Assembly: GCA_963840425.1 (NCBI GenBank)
Contig: CAWIYZ010000033.1
Coordinates: 186,001 to 250,000 of the forward strand
DNA length: 64,000 nucleotides
DNA from: CADEFX01 sp963840425
GTDB lineage: Bacteria > Pseudomonadota > Alphaproteobacteria > Rhizobiales > Hyphomicrobiaceae
Direction of reading: 5' to 3'
In this document: piece after piece, positions 26,498 to 35,896 of the stretch
Numbering within the stretch: the first letter of the stretch is position 1
How the letters are laid out: each line of letters starts with the position of its first letter
Program-made: the position numbers and the translations under genes
Notes under the pieces: model-generated
The model's database searches: none
What the model was told of the DNA's origin: nothing
The model's input: the letters and a program-made list of their open reading frames with translations, nothing else

Positions 26498-27271
26498 CTA
26501 TTTCAAACTCGGCAGGCCTGCCGCAAATCCCACGATGGCGTCGCTGACGGCCGTCTCCTGGTCGCGGTGGGGAGAATGGCCGCAGTTGGGCAGAACCAAG
26601 CGTCGCACCGGCCCTTTGGCTCGGGACTCGATCCGATCAAGCTGGGTCAGGGTGCCGTACTCGTCGTCCTCGCCCTGAATAGCCAGCATGGGAGTGGCGA
26701 TCTGGCCCACTAGGCTCTCGATGGTCCAGGCACGGAACTCCGGCAGCAGCCAGGTGTCTGCCCAACCTAGAAACGCGTCATCCACGCGCGCATGATGCTT
26801 GGCGAGGCGTGTCCGCAGGTCCCCGTCCGCATACGCCCCCCGCACGCGCGCAATGCTTTCCAGGCACACATCCTCGACAAAGACGTGGGGCGACATGACT
26901 ACCAGGCCCGACACTGGCCGGCCCGCCGCTGCGGCGTGAATGAGGGCAATGGAGGCACCGTCGGAATGGCCAATGAGCAGCGGCCTCACTATCCGCATGC
27001 GATCGAGCAGCTCAGGAAGCACCTCGAGCGCCTCCTCATGCATGAAGTGCGGCGTGCGCTTGACCGTCAGGCCGTCGGATTGCCCATAGCCAGGGCGGGA
27101 ATAGACGAGAGCCCGCGCGCCGAGACGGCGCGCGACCTTGTCGGGGAAATCGCGCCACAGGGACACGCATCCGAGCCCCTCGTGCAGAAAGACGAGCGTC
27201 GGCTGCGTCATCGCGTCGCCGAGCAGGATACGATATTCGATATTGCGGCCGTCGATCGTGGCGAAGGGCAT
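26498..27271 (-). CDS. Alpha/beta hydrolase
   Basis: Alpha/beta-hydrolase fold protein of 257 residues if started at ATG 27271; the open frame extends to 27508, but those extra residues do not look like family sequence. The oxyanion region is FLHEGLGCVSLWRDFPDKVA, the nucleophile elbow is IGHSDGAS (Ser), the acid lies near IQGEDDEYGT and the catalytic His is in NCGHSPHRDQ. The HEGLG motif is seen in relatives acting on benzoate-type esters and related lactones. It converges on glpK with an 18-base gap. The substrate is unknown. Confidence 0.82.
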   Translation of the reverse strand: MPFATIDGRNIEYRILLGDAMTQPTLVFLHEGLGCVSLWRDFPDKVARRLGARALVYSRPGYGQSDGLTVKRTPHFMHEEALEVLPELLDRMRIVRPLLIGHSDGASIALIHAAAAGRPVSGLVVMSPHVFVEDVCLESIARVRGAYADGDLRTRLAKHHARVDDAFLGWADTWLLPEFRAWTIESLVGQIATPMLAIQGEDDEYGTLTQLDRIESRAKGPVRRLVLPNCGHSPHRDQETAVSDAIVGFAAGLPSLK

Positions 27272-27476
27272 GAAGCAGGGGCCTGGTCCAGCGATCGGGA
27301 GGGGATCGCCAAGAGGGTTTAACCTTACCTCGGCCACATTGGCCGTGCGATGGTTGACCGGCCCCCGATAATGTTGCAGGTAGCTGCAACTTGAGGTCGG
27401 CGATTGGATCGCGCCGCAGGGAAGCTGACACAGGGACAGCGCTCCATTGCACCTGATAAATGTCGCAGTATCGCGC

Positions 27477-28466
27477 ATGGCGGCAGCCATGTTGTTGGCC
27501 GTTCTCATGGTGGGGGAAACGTCCGCTAACAGCGGGGGTGTGCCCGAAACCAGCGCAGAGATCGTAACCTACGAGGTTGCACCGAAAGAGATCGTGACCC
27601 GCGAAGTCGCGCCGAACGAGGTTGTGATCAAGGAGATCTCGCCCCAAGAGGTTGCCAAGAGGAAGCGGGCGAGCAAAGAGGCTGCGCGCCAGCAGGTCAC
27701 GCGCCTGGAAGGGACGAGCGGGGAGATCCCCGACCTCGCCACCTTCCTTGATCGCCTCATGCTGGCGGAATCGAGCGGTCGCGACACGGCAGCCAACCCG
27801 CTCTCGACTGCGCTCGGGCCGTTTCAGTTCATCAAGTCCACCTTCCTGGACATCGCCCGGAGGCACTTTCCGCAGTATTACGCCGACCTGAGCGATGAGC
27901 AGGTGCTGGCGCTCAGGACCACCCGACATTTCGCCCGCGCCGCCGCAGCAGCCTATACGCTCGAGAATGCAGCCCACCTCAAGGGCGAGGGGCACGAGCC
28001 GAGCTGGCCGCATCTTCGATTGGCGTTTCTGCTCGGGCCGGTGGGGGCCAGCCGCGTCCTGCAGGCGGCGCCCGACACTCCGCTGTCGCAGGTCCTCGGG
28101 GCGAGTGTGCTCCAGGCCAATCCGTTCATGAACGGATTGACTGTGACCGGGTTGGTCGCCAGGGCAGCCCGGGACATTGGCGCCGAGGTGCCTGCAGTTG
28201 CGGCCCGCGGCGAAACCGACGTCCTGCCTCGACCCGAAGCGCGTCTGCGCCCCTCCGCCCGCCCGCGTCCGGGTACGCCTGCTGTTTCGGCCACGCCCAA
28301 CAGCGCCGCCGTAGCCGGGATCAAGATCAGGTGCAGCCAGTTGTTGACGAGCTGCCAGCGCTGGATTGCACTGCAGCAGCTCAAGCATCAGCGGACGCGC
28401 AATGCACAAGGCGACGCGATCAAGCGCAAGAAAAGCTCGATTACACGCCCAAGTGCCGGTGCATGA
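27477..28466 (+). CDS. Lytic transglycosylase-like exported protein
   Basis: About 329 residues if started at ATG 27477 (TTG 27447 is an alternative). A signal peptide (MAAAMLLAVLMVGETSA) is followed by a short repeated stretch with units like EVAPKEIVT, EVAPNEVVI, EISPQEV (about residues 30-60). The core has FLDRLMLAESSGRDTAANPLSTALGPFQFIKSTFLDIARR, which resembles the soluble-lytic-transglycosylase active site (Glu in AESSGR and the GPFQFI block). A Pro/Arg-rich linker and a basic tail close it. It probably acts on peptidoglycan. Its 3' end overlaps that of livF by 26 bases on the opposite strand. Confidence 0.65.
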   Translation: MAAAMLLAVLMVGETSANSGGVPETSAEIVTYEVAPKEIVTREVAPNEVVIKEISPQEVAKRKRASKEAARQQVTRLEGTSGEIPDLATFLDRLMLAESSGRDTAANPLSTALGPFQFIKSTFLDIARRHFPQYYADLSDEQVLALRTTRHFARAAAAAYTLENAAHLKGEGHEPSWPHLRLAFLLGPVGASRVLQAAPDTPLSQVLGASVLQANPFMNGLTVTGLVARAARDIGAEVPAVAARGETDVLPRPEARLRPSARPRPGTPAVSATPNSAAVAGIKIRCSQLLTSCQRWIALQQLKHQRTRNAQGDAIKRKKSSITRPSAGA

Positions 28467-29172
28467 GGTCGGGACTCGCCTGCAATTCTGCGGGGCTGCC
28501 TGCGAATGCGATCTGACCTTTGACGAGCACGACGACACGATCTGCGGCGGCGGCCATCTCTGAAACGCTCTTGTCGACGATGAGTGTGGCGACGCCAGCC
28601 GTGCGAACAAGGCGGATAGTCCGCCAGATCTCCTCACGAATGAGTGGCGCCAGACCCTCTGTCGCCTCATCCAGAATGAGGAGCCGAGGATTGGTGAGCA
28701 GGGCGCGCGCGATGGCGAGCATCTGCTGCTCGCCACCCGAAAGCTGATTGCCGGAATGCCCAAGGCGCTCAGCTAGCCTCGGAAACAGCTCGAGCACGCG
28801 CGATCTCGTCCAGTCGGTTTGTCCTTGCGGACCGGGCCGCTCGGCGATTGCCAGGTGCTCAGCAACGCTCAAGGTCGCGAAGATACCGCGCCCTTCCGGT
28901 ACATAAGCGAGACCTCGCTGCGCCCGCTGAAACGCGGGCTGTGACGTCACCTCCACGCCGTCGATCCAGAGGTGGCCGCTGGCGGCCGGCACGAGACCCA
29001 TAAGCGAGCGCAGCAGCGTGGTCTTGCCCATGCCGTTACGCCCCATAAGGCCGAGGCTCTCGGCGGCCCCGAGGCGAAGCGACACGCCGCGCAGGATGTG
29101 GCTGCGGCCGTAATACGTGTGCAGATCCTCCACCCGCACGAACGGCTCATGTGTCGACCTGTTCAGGCTCAC
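28441..29172 (-). CDS. livF: ABC transporter ATP-binding protein (LivF-like)
   Basis: Branched-chain amino-acid-type ATPase of 243 residues from GTG 29172, which overlaps the livG stop in a GTGA. Walker A is GRNGMGKTT, the Q-loop region is LAYVPEGRGIFATLSV, the signature is LSGGEQQMLAIARAL and Walker B is LLILDEATEGLAP. VDKSVSEM stands where most LivF proteins have V-E-Q-N. The family (HAAT) also takes up amides, urea and aromatic acids, so the solute is open. It is the last gene of the liv operon. Confidence 0.9.
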   Translation of the reverse strand: MSLNRSTHEPFVRVEDLHTYYGRSHILRGVSLRLGAAESLGLMGRNGMGKTTLLRSLMGLVPAASGHLWIDGVEVTSQPAFQRAQRGLAYVPEGRGIFATLSVAEHLAIAERPGPQGQTDWTRSRVLELFPRLAERLGHSGNQLSGGEQQMLAIARALLTNPRLLILDEATEGLAPLIREEIWRTIRLVRTAGVATLIVDKSVSEMAAAADRVVVLVKGQIAFAGSPAELQASPDLMHRHLGV

Positions 29173-29957
29173 GCCGCGCCCCCGAGATAGGCCTTCTGCA
29201 CCGCGGCGTTGGCGCGGATCGATGGCGGCGTGCCCTCGGCCAGCACCGCGCCATCGACCATCACCGTCATCCAATCCGCCACGGCGAATACGAAGTCCAT
29301 GTCGTGCTCGATGAGCAAGACCGCGTGGTCTCGCGCGAGATCTTTCAACAACTGCGTCATGCGCTCGGATTCCTCCGGCCCCATGCCCGCCATCGGCTCA
29401 TCCAGGAGCAACACCTTTGGCTCACCCGCTAGCGCCATGGCGATCTCGAGTTGTCGCTGATGCCCATGTGAGAGCGTGCCCGCGATGTGACTGCCGACGC
29501 CGGCAAGACCGACCCTGGCGAGAACGGCCTCGGCCTGCTCGATCAACGCACGCTTGGCATCCGCCGGCTCGAGCAATTGACGCACCGATGCACGCATCGC
29601 CTGCACGGCGAGACGCACGTTCTCAATGACGGCCAGCGGCGCCAGGATATTGGTGCGCTGGAACGATCGTCCGATGCCGAGATGAGTCATGCGCCAAGCC
29701 GGCTCGCCAGCGATGTCACGTCCCATCAGCCGAATGCGGCCGGCGCTCGGCTTCAACTCCCCCGACAGCAAATTGACAAGCGTGGACTTGCCGGCGCCGT
29801 TGGGCCCGATAACGGCCTGCAACTCGCCCTCGTGCAACGCAATGGACACCTCGCGGACGGCCGCCAACCCGCCGAAGCTGCGCGAGAGCCCTACGGTCTC
29901 GAGCACCGGCGGCGTATCTGCGCGCCGCTCAGCCATCGCCTGTCGCGCTCCGCTCAC
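29169..29957 (-). CDS. livG: ABC transporter ATP-binding protein (LivG-like)
   Basis: ATPase of 262 residues, GTG start at 29957 with ATG 29936 as alternative; both overlap or abut the end of livM. Walker A is GPNGAGKST, followed by GRSFQRTNILAPLAVIENVRLAVQA typical of LivG. The signature is LSHGHQRQLEIAMAL (LSHGxQ variant normal for LivG), Walker B is VLLLDEPMAGM and the H-loop is LLIEHDMDFVF. It works with LivF as a heterodimer on LivH/LivM. Confidence 0.9.
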   Translation of the reverse strand: MSGARQAMAERRADTPPVLETVGLSRSFGGLAAVREVSIALHEGELQAVIGPNGAGKSTLVNLLSGELKPSAGRIRLMGRDIAGEPAWRMTHLGIGRSFQRTNILAPLAVIENVRLAVQAMRASVRQLLEPADAKRALIEQAEAVLARVGLAGVGSHIAGTLSHGHQRQLEIAMALAGEPKVLLLDEPMAGMGPEESERMTQLLKDLARDHAVLLIEHDMDFVFAVADWMTVMVDGAVLAEGTPPSIRANAAVQKAYLGGAA

Positions 29958-30972
29958 GTGATGTGGCGTCGCCCGTTGCGGGGCGCCAAAAACCGCGCAG
30001 CCGAAGCACCCCGAATTGCGCTCCCGTCAACCCTTGCGGCAGGGCGAGAACAATCGCGAGAATGACGAGGCCCTCGACCAGAAGTGTGCGTTCCGGCACG
30101 AGCAGCGATGCGAACTCGCGCAACAATCCAACGTAGCAGAGAGCGCCGATGATCGGTCCATGCAGGGTCGTGAGCCCGCCGAGCAAGATCATGAGCAGCG
30201 CTTCGGCCGAGCGATGCCAGCCGACGAGCTCCGGGTTAACAAAGCCGCGGTGCATCGCCCACATATGCCCGGCAACACCCGCCAGCATGCCGGCCAGCAC
30301 GAAGGCAGCAAGCTTGTAGCGGTAGGTGTTGAAGCCCAGCGCCTGCATGCGATGCTCGTTAACGCGTATGCCTTCGAGCACGCGCCCGAACAACGTGCGC
30401 AGTAGATAGGCAAGTCCGGCATACATGGCGACGAGCAGGGTCAATGCCACGTAATACGCAGCGAGCGGCCGCTGACGTCGTGGCAGCGACAGCTCGTAGC
30501 CGAAGGCGGAAAGCACAGGCTTGGCGAGATAGGCTCCGTCGGTGCCGCCACCAATCTTGGTGTCGTGGAAGATGAAGAAAATCATCTGGCCGAAGGCCAG
30601 CGTCACCATGAGGAAGAAGAAACCCTTGGTCCTGAGCGACAGTGCGCCCACCACGAGCGCCGCGAAACCAGCAGCGAGCACGGCGGCCGGCAATGTCAGC
30701 CAGATGCCGAGTGAGGTATTCGCCGGTGTGATGAGATACACGGCGTAAGCAGCGAGCCCATAAAATGCGCCATGGCCCAGGCTGACGAGCCCGGTGCAGC
30801 CGACGAGCAATTGAAGGCTGAGCGCCAACATGGCGGCGATGACCGCAGTGGTGCCGAGCTCGACGTAGTACGGCGGCGCAACCATAGGGAGACAGGCCAG
30901 CAGGGCGGCCCCTGCCGCCAACCCCTGCTTGCCAAGGCGCGTGCGCGGCAACATGGCGCTGTTCTGGCTCAT
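29929..30972 (-). CDS. livM: ABC transporter permease (LivM-like)
   Basis: Permease of 347 residues from ATG 30972, which overlaps the livH stop in an ATGA. Family blocks are ALSLQLLVGCTGLVSLGHGAFYGLAAY, LRTKGFFFLMVTLAFGQM and the coupling segment GRVLEGIRVNEHRMQALGFNTYRYKLAAFVLAG. The last block is WHRSAEALLMILLGGLTTLHGPIIGA. About ten helices are predicted. The short Arg/Ser-rich tail overlaps the start of livG. Confidence 0.9.
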   Translation of the reverse strand: MSQNSAMLPRTRLGKQGLAAGAALLACLPMVAPPYYVELGTTAVIAAMLALSLQLLVGCTGLVSLGHGAFYGLAAYAVYLITPANTSLGIWLTLPAAVLAAGFAALVVGALSLRTKGFFFLMVTLAFGQMIFFIFHDTKIGGGTDGAYLAKPVLSAFGYELSLPRRQRPLAAYYVALTLLVAMYAGLAYLLRTLFGRVLEGIRVNEHRMQALGFNTYRYKLAAFVLAGMLAGVAGHMWAMHRGFVNPELVGWHRSAEALLMILLGGLTTLHGPIIGALCYVGLLREFASLLVPERTLLVEGLVILAIVLALPQGLTGAQFGVLRLRGFWRPATGDATSRERSATGDG

Positions 30973-31838
30973 GTGCGCTGGCCGAACAGGCCCGACGGCC
31001 GCCACAAGAGCACGACGGCCATCAGCATGTAGACCGCCAGGCCCGCCACCTTCGGCGCATAGGCTTTGCCCAACGTGTCGACTAGGCCGATTATTAGCGC
31101 CGACCAGAAGGCTCCGAAGATCGAGCCGAGCCCGCCGATGACGACCACGACGAACGAAATGATGAGAAAACCGTCGCCCATGCCCGGATACACCGAGTAG
31201 AGCGGTGCGGCGAGGACGCCTGCCATGGCCGCCAGCGCAGTGCCGATCGCAAACACAGTCGCGTTGACGCGGCGCGAGTTGATGCCGAGCACATCCACCA
31301 TCTCGGGCTTCTCAGCCACCGCGCGAATGACAGCGCCCATGGTCGTGCGCTCGATCCAGTAGAACAGTGCGGCGGCGAGCGCCAGGCAGACGGCAATCAC
31401 TGCGAAGCGGTAGGCCGAGTAGGAGAAACCCGCTGTGATCGGGACCGAGAAATCCAGTATCGGCGGCACCGGCACCGAGTAGAAATCATTGCCGACCAAG
31501 ATCGAGCGCATCTCCTCGAACAGAAGAATGAGCGCAAACGTCAGCAGCACCTGATCCAGATGCTCACGCTTATAGAAGTGACGGAACAGGCCTCGCTCGA
31601 GCAGGAGCCCGAACAGCGCGCCGCCGGCGAGACCGACGGGCAGCGCCAGCCAGAACGTGCCGGTGCCGCGCGCTACGAGGAATGCGGCATAGGCCCCAAG
31701 CATGAACAGCGAGCCGTGCGCCAGATTGATGATGCCCATGACGCCAAAGATGAGCGTCAACCCGCTGGCGATGAGGAACAGCAGGAGGCCGTACTGAACT
31801 CCATTGAGGAGCTGCACAAGCAGCCCTGACAGGTTCAT
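30969..31838 (-). CDS. livH: ABC transporter permease (LivH-like)
   Basis: Permease of 289 residues with about eight helices. It starts LLNGVQYGLLLFLIASGLTLIFGVMGIINLAHGSLFMLGAY, the classic LivH opening. The coupling loop is RAVAEKPEMVDVLGINSRRVNATVF and the end is LGKAYAPKVAGLAVYMLMAVVLLWRPSGLFG. It follows the binding-protein gene after a 68-base gap that contains a strong hairpin. Confidence 0.9.
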   Translation of the reverse strand: MNLSGLLVQLLNGVQYGLLLFLIASGLTLIFGVMGIINLAHGSLFMLGAYAAFLVARGTGTFWLALPVGLAGGALFGLLLERGLFRHFYKREHLDQVLLTFALILLFEEMRSILVGNDFYSVPVPPILDFSVPITAGFSYSAYRFAVIAVCLALAAALFYWIERTTMGAVIRAVAEKPEMVDVLGINSRRVNATVFAIGTALAAMAGVLAAPLYSVYPGMGDGFLIISFVVVVIGGLGSIFGAFWSALIIGLVDTLGKAYAPKVAGLAVYMLMAVVLLWRPSGLFGQRT

Positions 31839-31869
31839 GACTGACTATTTCCGTGCTCGGAATAGAGAA

Positions 31870-31892
31870 CCGGCCCGCTTGTAGCGGGCCGG
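31870..31892 (-). terminator. Hairpin between livK and livH
   Basis: Perfect 10-bp stem CCGGCCCGCT/AGCGGGCCGG with a three-base loop, 15 bases after the livK stop on the minus strand. There is no proper T-run (the following coding-strand bases are TTCTCTATTC), so it is better read as a partial terminator or 3' stabiliser that lets the binding protein be made in excess over the permeases. Confidence 0.6.
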
Positions 31893-31906
31893 CTCAGGTC
31901 TCGCGA

Positions 31907-33100
31907 TCAGGTCAGGCTGCAGCCGGTGCCCGGATCAGCCAGGTTCTCGACGGCCACACCGACCACTTTGTTCTGTCCGCCCTCCACCTTGCGCAGGTAG
32001 ATGTTCTGCGTGACGTTCTGCGACGGCGACATGCTGATCGGCCCGCGCGGGCTCTCGATCTTCGCTGTGCGCAACGCCTTGTACAGGTTGGCCTCGTCCT
32101 CGATGTTGCCCTTCACCGCTTCCAGGCCCACGGCAAGAAGCTGCGCCGCATCGTAGCCTTGCACGGCATAGACGTCGGCGTCGCGCCCGGCCTTGTCCTT
32201 GAAGGCTTTGCGGAACGCCGCGTTCTTGGCGTTGTCGAGACCATCGCCATAGTGCAGCGCGGTCTCAATGCCATCCGCTGCTGCACCCTGCGCTTCGAGC
32301 GTGCCTTCAGTCAGAAATCCAGAGCCGCACAGCGGGATCTTGATGCCAGCGGCGGCGTATTCCTTGACGAACTGCACCGCGGCGCCGCCGGCAAAGAACG
32401 AGCCGACCACATCGACGCCGAGGCCGGGGAGCTGCGCCAGCAGCGGCTGGAAATTGGTCTGCGGGAACGGCAGCGTGAGGCTCGGCAGCACCTGTCCGCC
32501 GCCCTTCTCGAACGCCTCCTTGTATCCAGCGCCGCTCTCCGCGCCAGCTGCATAGTCCCAGGTCACCCACACGCTCTTCTTGTACCCCTTCTTGGCCGCG
32601 GCCACGCCCATGCCATAGGCCGGCTGCCAATTGGTGAAAGACGAGCGGAAGACATTCTTGGCGCACAGGTTGCGCGTGACGGCCACGTTGCCGGCATTCG
32701 GCACGATCGTGAGCGTGCCGCTCTCCTGCACCACCTTGTGAATGCCCATCTGCACGCCCGAGTGGACGGTGCCGATGAGCACGTCGACCTGATCGCGCTT
32801 GACTAGCCTATCCGCGTTCTGCGGGGCGGTATCGGGCTTGGACTTGTCATCCAGCTTGATGAACTGGATCTCGCGTCCGCCGAGCTTGCCGCCCTTCTCA
32901 GCCAACAGCAGCTCGATGGCGAAAGTGATGTTCTCGCCGAGCTTCGCGAACGTGCCCGAGTAGGGCAGCATCAGCCCGACCTTGAGCGGTTTGGCCTGGG
33001 CGATGGCCCAGCCGCTCGGCACGGCCGACGCGGTTGTCAACGCAGCGGCGCCTTGCAGAACTTGCCGGCGCGTCGTCTTTCTTGTTTCGCTTCCCGTCAT
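31907..33100 (-). CDS. ABC transporter substrate-binding protein (LivK-like), Tat signal
   Basis: Type I periplasmic binding protein of 397 residues from ATG 33100, with GGGGAGG seven bases upstream. A twin-arginine signal (TRRQVLQGAAALTTASAVPSG) precedes the mature start PLKVGLMLPYSGTFAKLGENITFAIELLL. Further family blocks are TVHSGVQMGIHKVVQESGTLTIVPNAG and YAVQGYDAAQLLAVGLEAVKG. Two cysteines are visible outside the signal (LCAKN, PLCGSG). Proteins of this class often bind aromatic acids or amides in Alphaproteobacteria, so the solute may not be leucine (inference). Confidence 0.88.
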   Translation of the reverse strand: MTGSETRKTTRRQVLQGAAALTTASAVPSGWAIAQAKPLKVGLMLPYSGTFAKLGENITFAIELLLAEKGGKLGGREIQFIKLDDKSKPDTAPQNADRLVKRDQVDVLIGTVHSGVQMGIHKVVQESGTLTIVPNAGNVAVTRNLCAKNVFRSSFTNWQPAYGMGVAAAKKGYKKSVWVTWDYAAGAESGAGYKEAFEKGGGQVLPSLTLPFPQTNFQPLLAQLPGLGVDVVGSFFAGGAAVQFVKEYAAAGIKIPLCGSGFLTEGTLEAQGAAADGIETALHYGDGLDNAKNAAFRKAFKDKAGRDADVYAVQGYDAAQLLAVGLEAVKGNIEDEANLYKALRTAKIESPRGPISMSPSQNVTQNIYLRKVEGGQNKVVGVAVENLADPGTGCSLT

Positions 33101-33179
33101 CACGACCTCCCCTTCGGATCAGCCGCCGTATGTGCTGCGGTCGGCAGTTGAGAACCTTCCCCTTTTCGAGAGCGCAACG

Positions 33180-34340
33180 TTAGCTCTGCTTCTTGGCCTG
33201 GTAGCGGTCGATCTCGGCCTGAACGGCGGCTTGCGACTGCTTCCCCGCCGTCTCGTGCTTGGTCTTAGCGTCGTCGTAGCTGTGCGTGCGCATGCGATTG
33301 GAGCCGCGCTGGAAGTGCGGGTGTACGAAGCGCGCCATCAACTCGTAGCTGCGCTGCGTGGCGGCCCAGTCGGCCCAATTGTGGGCGAGCAGCAGCACGG
33401 CCCCGAAGCCGCCGTTCGAGCCCTGCCACAGCCGCTCGAAATGGCGGATGCAATCGTCCGGCGTGCCGATGCAGGCGAGACCCGAGCTGATCAGATGTTC
33501 GCACGGATCGGGGATGTCCGGCGGGATGATGGGGAACGTCGCCACCTCCGAGAAGTAACGGGAGAAATCAGCCAGGCCGAACTCGACGTCCTTGCGCGCC
33601 TGCTCGCGCGATGTGGCGACGTGAGCGAACGTGACGATGCGCCACTTGGAGCGATCCACCGTTTTGCCGTGAGCGCGTGCGCTCTCCTCCAGAACGCCCC
33701 AGTTGGCCGCATGGGCCACCAGCGCGTCGTCCGACGTGCCGCCAATGGAGAGCATGCCGATGCCATGCTTGCCCGCCGCCGTGGCACCGACGGGTGAGCG
33801 GTTGCTCGCGACCGCCATCTCCATCATCGGCTGCGTGTAGCTCGACAGCTGCAGGTGCGCTTCCTGCAGATCGAACCAGTCGGTCTTGCGCGTGACCGTG
33901 CGGCCCTGCATCAGTTCGACGATGACATCCAGCGACTGGTCGAGCTTGCGGCGCTGATCGGCCGGATTGAGCCCCATCTTGACCGCGTCGTACACGAGCG
34001 AGCCCGGCCCGACGCCGAACATGGCGCGCCCGCGCGTCATGTGGTCGAGCAACATCATGCGGCTCGCGACCGTGAAGGGGTTGTGATAGGGCAGCGACAC
34101 CACGCCAGTGCCGAGGCGGATGTGCTTCGTGCGCTCGGCGGCCGCCGCGATGAACATCTCCGGACAGGCAATGATCTCGAAGCCGCCCGAATGATGCTCG
34201 CCGATCCAGGCCTCGTGGTAATTGAGCTTATCGAGATGCACGACAAGATCCATGTCGCGCTCGATTGCGAGCGTGGGATTCTCACGCAACGCGTGGAACG
34301 GGGCGAGAAAAATTCCAGTACGCAGATAGCGATCACTCAT
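33180..34340 (-). CDS. LLM-class flavin-dependent monooxygenase
   Basis: Bacterial luciferase-like TIM-barrel monooxygenase using FMNH2 or F420, 386 residues from ATG 34340 (ATG 34358 gives six more). Typical blocks are IFLAPFHALRENPTLAIERDMDLVVHLDKLNYHEAWIGEHHSGG, RIRLGTGVVSLPYHNPFTVASRMMLLDHMTRGRAMFGVGPGSL (seen here as HIRLGTGV) and CIGTPDDCIRHFERLWQGSNGG. The EHHSGG loop and the length match alkane/limonene-type group A members. It is the first gene of the liv operon, so it may oxidise the imported solute (inference). Confidence 0.87.
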   Translation of the reverse strand: MSDRYLRTGIFLAPFHALRENPTLAIERDMDLVVHLDKLNYHEAWIGEHHSGGFEIIACPEMFIAAAAERTKHIRLGTGVVSLPYHNPFTVASRMMLLDHMTRGRAMFGVGPGSLVYDAVKMGLNPADQRRKLDQSLDVIVELMQGRTVTRKTDWFDLQEAHLQLSSYTQPMMEMAVASNRSPVGATAAGKHGIGMLSIGGTSDDALVAHAANWGVLEESARAHGKTVDRSKWRIVTFAHVATSREQARKDVEFGLADFSRYFSEVATFPIIPPDIPDPCEHLISSGLACIGTPDDCIRHFERLWQGSNGGFGAVLLLAHNWADWAATQRSYELMARFVHPHFQRGSNRMRTHSYDDAKTKHETAGKQSQAAVQAEIDRYQAKKQS

Positions 34341-34479
34341 ATTTGCAAAGGTCTCCATGGGCTTGCGCGGGCCGACCGTAGCCCTTGCGACGGCATATGG
34401 CCAGTCCTACAGTCGCCAATAATACGCGCAATGACCGCAAAGCCCGCCGAATTGCCAGCCAACAGAAAGTTTGCCGCCC

Positions 34480-35886
34480 ATGCCACAGCCCCAGACCATG
34501 CTCGAGAAGATCTGGCGCCGACACGTGGTGGTCGACCGGCCTGACGGATACACCCTGCTCTATGTCGACCGGCACATCCTGCACGATGGATCGCTGCCGG
34601 CCTTCGAGTACCTGCGCGAGAAGAACATGAAGGTGCGCCGGCCGGAACGGAGCTTCGGAACACCCGATCACTACATGCCGACCAATACGCGCAACGTGGC
34701 AGATATCGCTGACGCGCGGCAGCGGCTGCTGGTCACATCGATGCGCGAGAACGGCGCCGCCACCGGCATTACTGTGTTCGACATTGGCGACAAGCGGCAG
34801 GGCATCGTCCACGTCATCGGGCCGGAGCAGGGCATCACGCTGCCGGGCCTGACCATGGTCTGCGGTGACAGCCACACCTCCACCCACGGAGCCCTCGGCG
34901 CCCTGGCGTTCGGCATCGGCTCCTCGGAGGTCACGCACGTTCTCGCCACGCAAACGCTCTGGCAGAAGAAGCCCAAGGCCATGCGTATCGCGGTGGAGGG
35001 CCAGCTCGGCTTCGGCGTGACCGCCAAGGACGTGATCCTGGCCATCATCGCCAAAATGAGCGCGGCGGGCGCTACCGGGCACGTCATCGAATATGCGGGC
35101 AGCGTCATCCGTGCGCTGTCCATCGAGGGGCGACTCACGGTCTGCAACATGTCGATCGAGGGCGGCGCCAAGGCCGGCATGATCGCACCCGACGACCAGA
35201 CCTACGAGTACATCAGCGGGCGACCGTACGCGCCCAAGGGTGCAGCCTGGGACGCCGCCTTGAAAACCTGGCAGGCCCTGCCGAGCGATGCAGAAGCCAA
35301 ATTCGACCGCGAGCTGACACTGGAGGGCAAGGATATCGCGCCCATGGTTACCTGGGGGACGAGCCCGGAGGACGCCGCGCCGGTCACGGGCGTAGTCCCT
35401 GAGCCCTCTTCGGCCGAGGACGTCGTCAAACGCGAGGGCATCAAGCGCGCGCTCGAGTATCAAGGTCTAACTCCCGGGACGCCGATCGAGAGCATCAAGG
35501 TGGATCGCGTCTTCATCGGCTCGTGCACCAACAGCCGCATCGAGGATCTGCGGTTGGCCGCCAAGGTTGTCAAAGGGCGCAAGGCGACAATACCCAGCTG
35601 GGTCGTGCCGGGCTCGGGTCTCATCAAGGAGCAGGCTGAGGCAGAGGGACTGGATCGCATCTTCAGCGACGCCGGCATCGAGTGGCGGCACGCGGGCTGC
35701 TCCATGTGCCTCGGCGTCAACGGCGAGACGGGCAAGCCCGGCGAACGTATTGCATCCACCTCGAACCGCAACTTCGTCGGTCGCCAGGGCCGCGGCGTGC
35801 GCACGCACCTCGTCAGCCCGGCCATGGCAGCGGCGACCGCCATTACCGGCACGTTCACAGACGTGCGCAAATTGCTGCAGAGCTAG
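34480..35886 (+). CDS. leuC: 3-isopropylmalate dehydratase large subunit
   Basis: Aconitase-family subunit of 468 residues from ATG 34480 (TTG 34471 possible). With LeuD it isomerises 2- to 3-isopropylmalate in leucine synthesis. The [4Fe-4S] cysteines lie in FIGSCTNSRIEDL and HAGCSMCLGVN. Substrate and fold blocks are VCGDSHTSTHGALGALAFGIGSSEVTHVLATQTL and GMIAPDDQTYEYI. It is divergent from the monooxygenase gene, and leuD follows after 10 bases. Other leu genes are not in the window. Confidence 0.92.
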   Translation: MPQPQTMLEKIWRRHVVVDRPDGYTLLYVDRHILHDGSLPAFEYLREKNMKVRRPERSFGTPDHYMPTNTRNVADIADARQRLLVTSMRENGAATGITVFDIGDKRQGIVHVIGPEQGITLPGLTMVCGDSHTSTHGALGALAFGIGSSEVTHVLATQTLWQKKPKAMRIAVEGQLGFGVTAKDVILAIIAKMSAAGATGHVIEYAGSVIRALSIEGRLTVCNMSIEGGAKAGMIAPDDQTYEYISGRPYAPKGAAWDAALKTWQALPSDAEAKFDRELTLEGKDIAPMVTWGTSPEDAAPVTGVVPEPSSAEDVVKREGIKRALEYQGLTPGTPIESIKVDRVFIGSCTNSRIEDLRLAAKVVKGRKATIPSWVVPGSGLIKEQAEAEGLDRIFSDAGIEWRHAGCSMCLGVNGETGKPGERIASTSNRNFVGRQGRGVRTHLVSPAMAAATAITGTFTDVRKLLQS

Positions 35887-35896
35887 AGGCATCGCG

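Noticed and set aside
27036..28763. 575-codon open frame on the minus strand
   Set aside because: Runs antisense or out of frame through livF, the lytic-transglycosylase-like gene and the hydrolase; composition is shadow-like.
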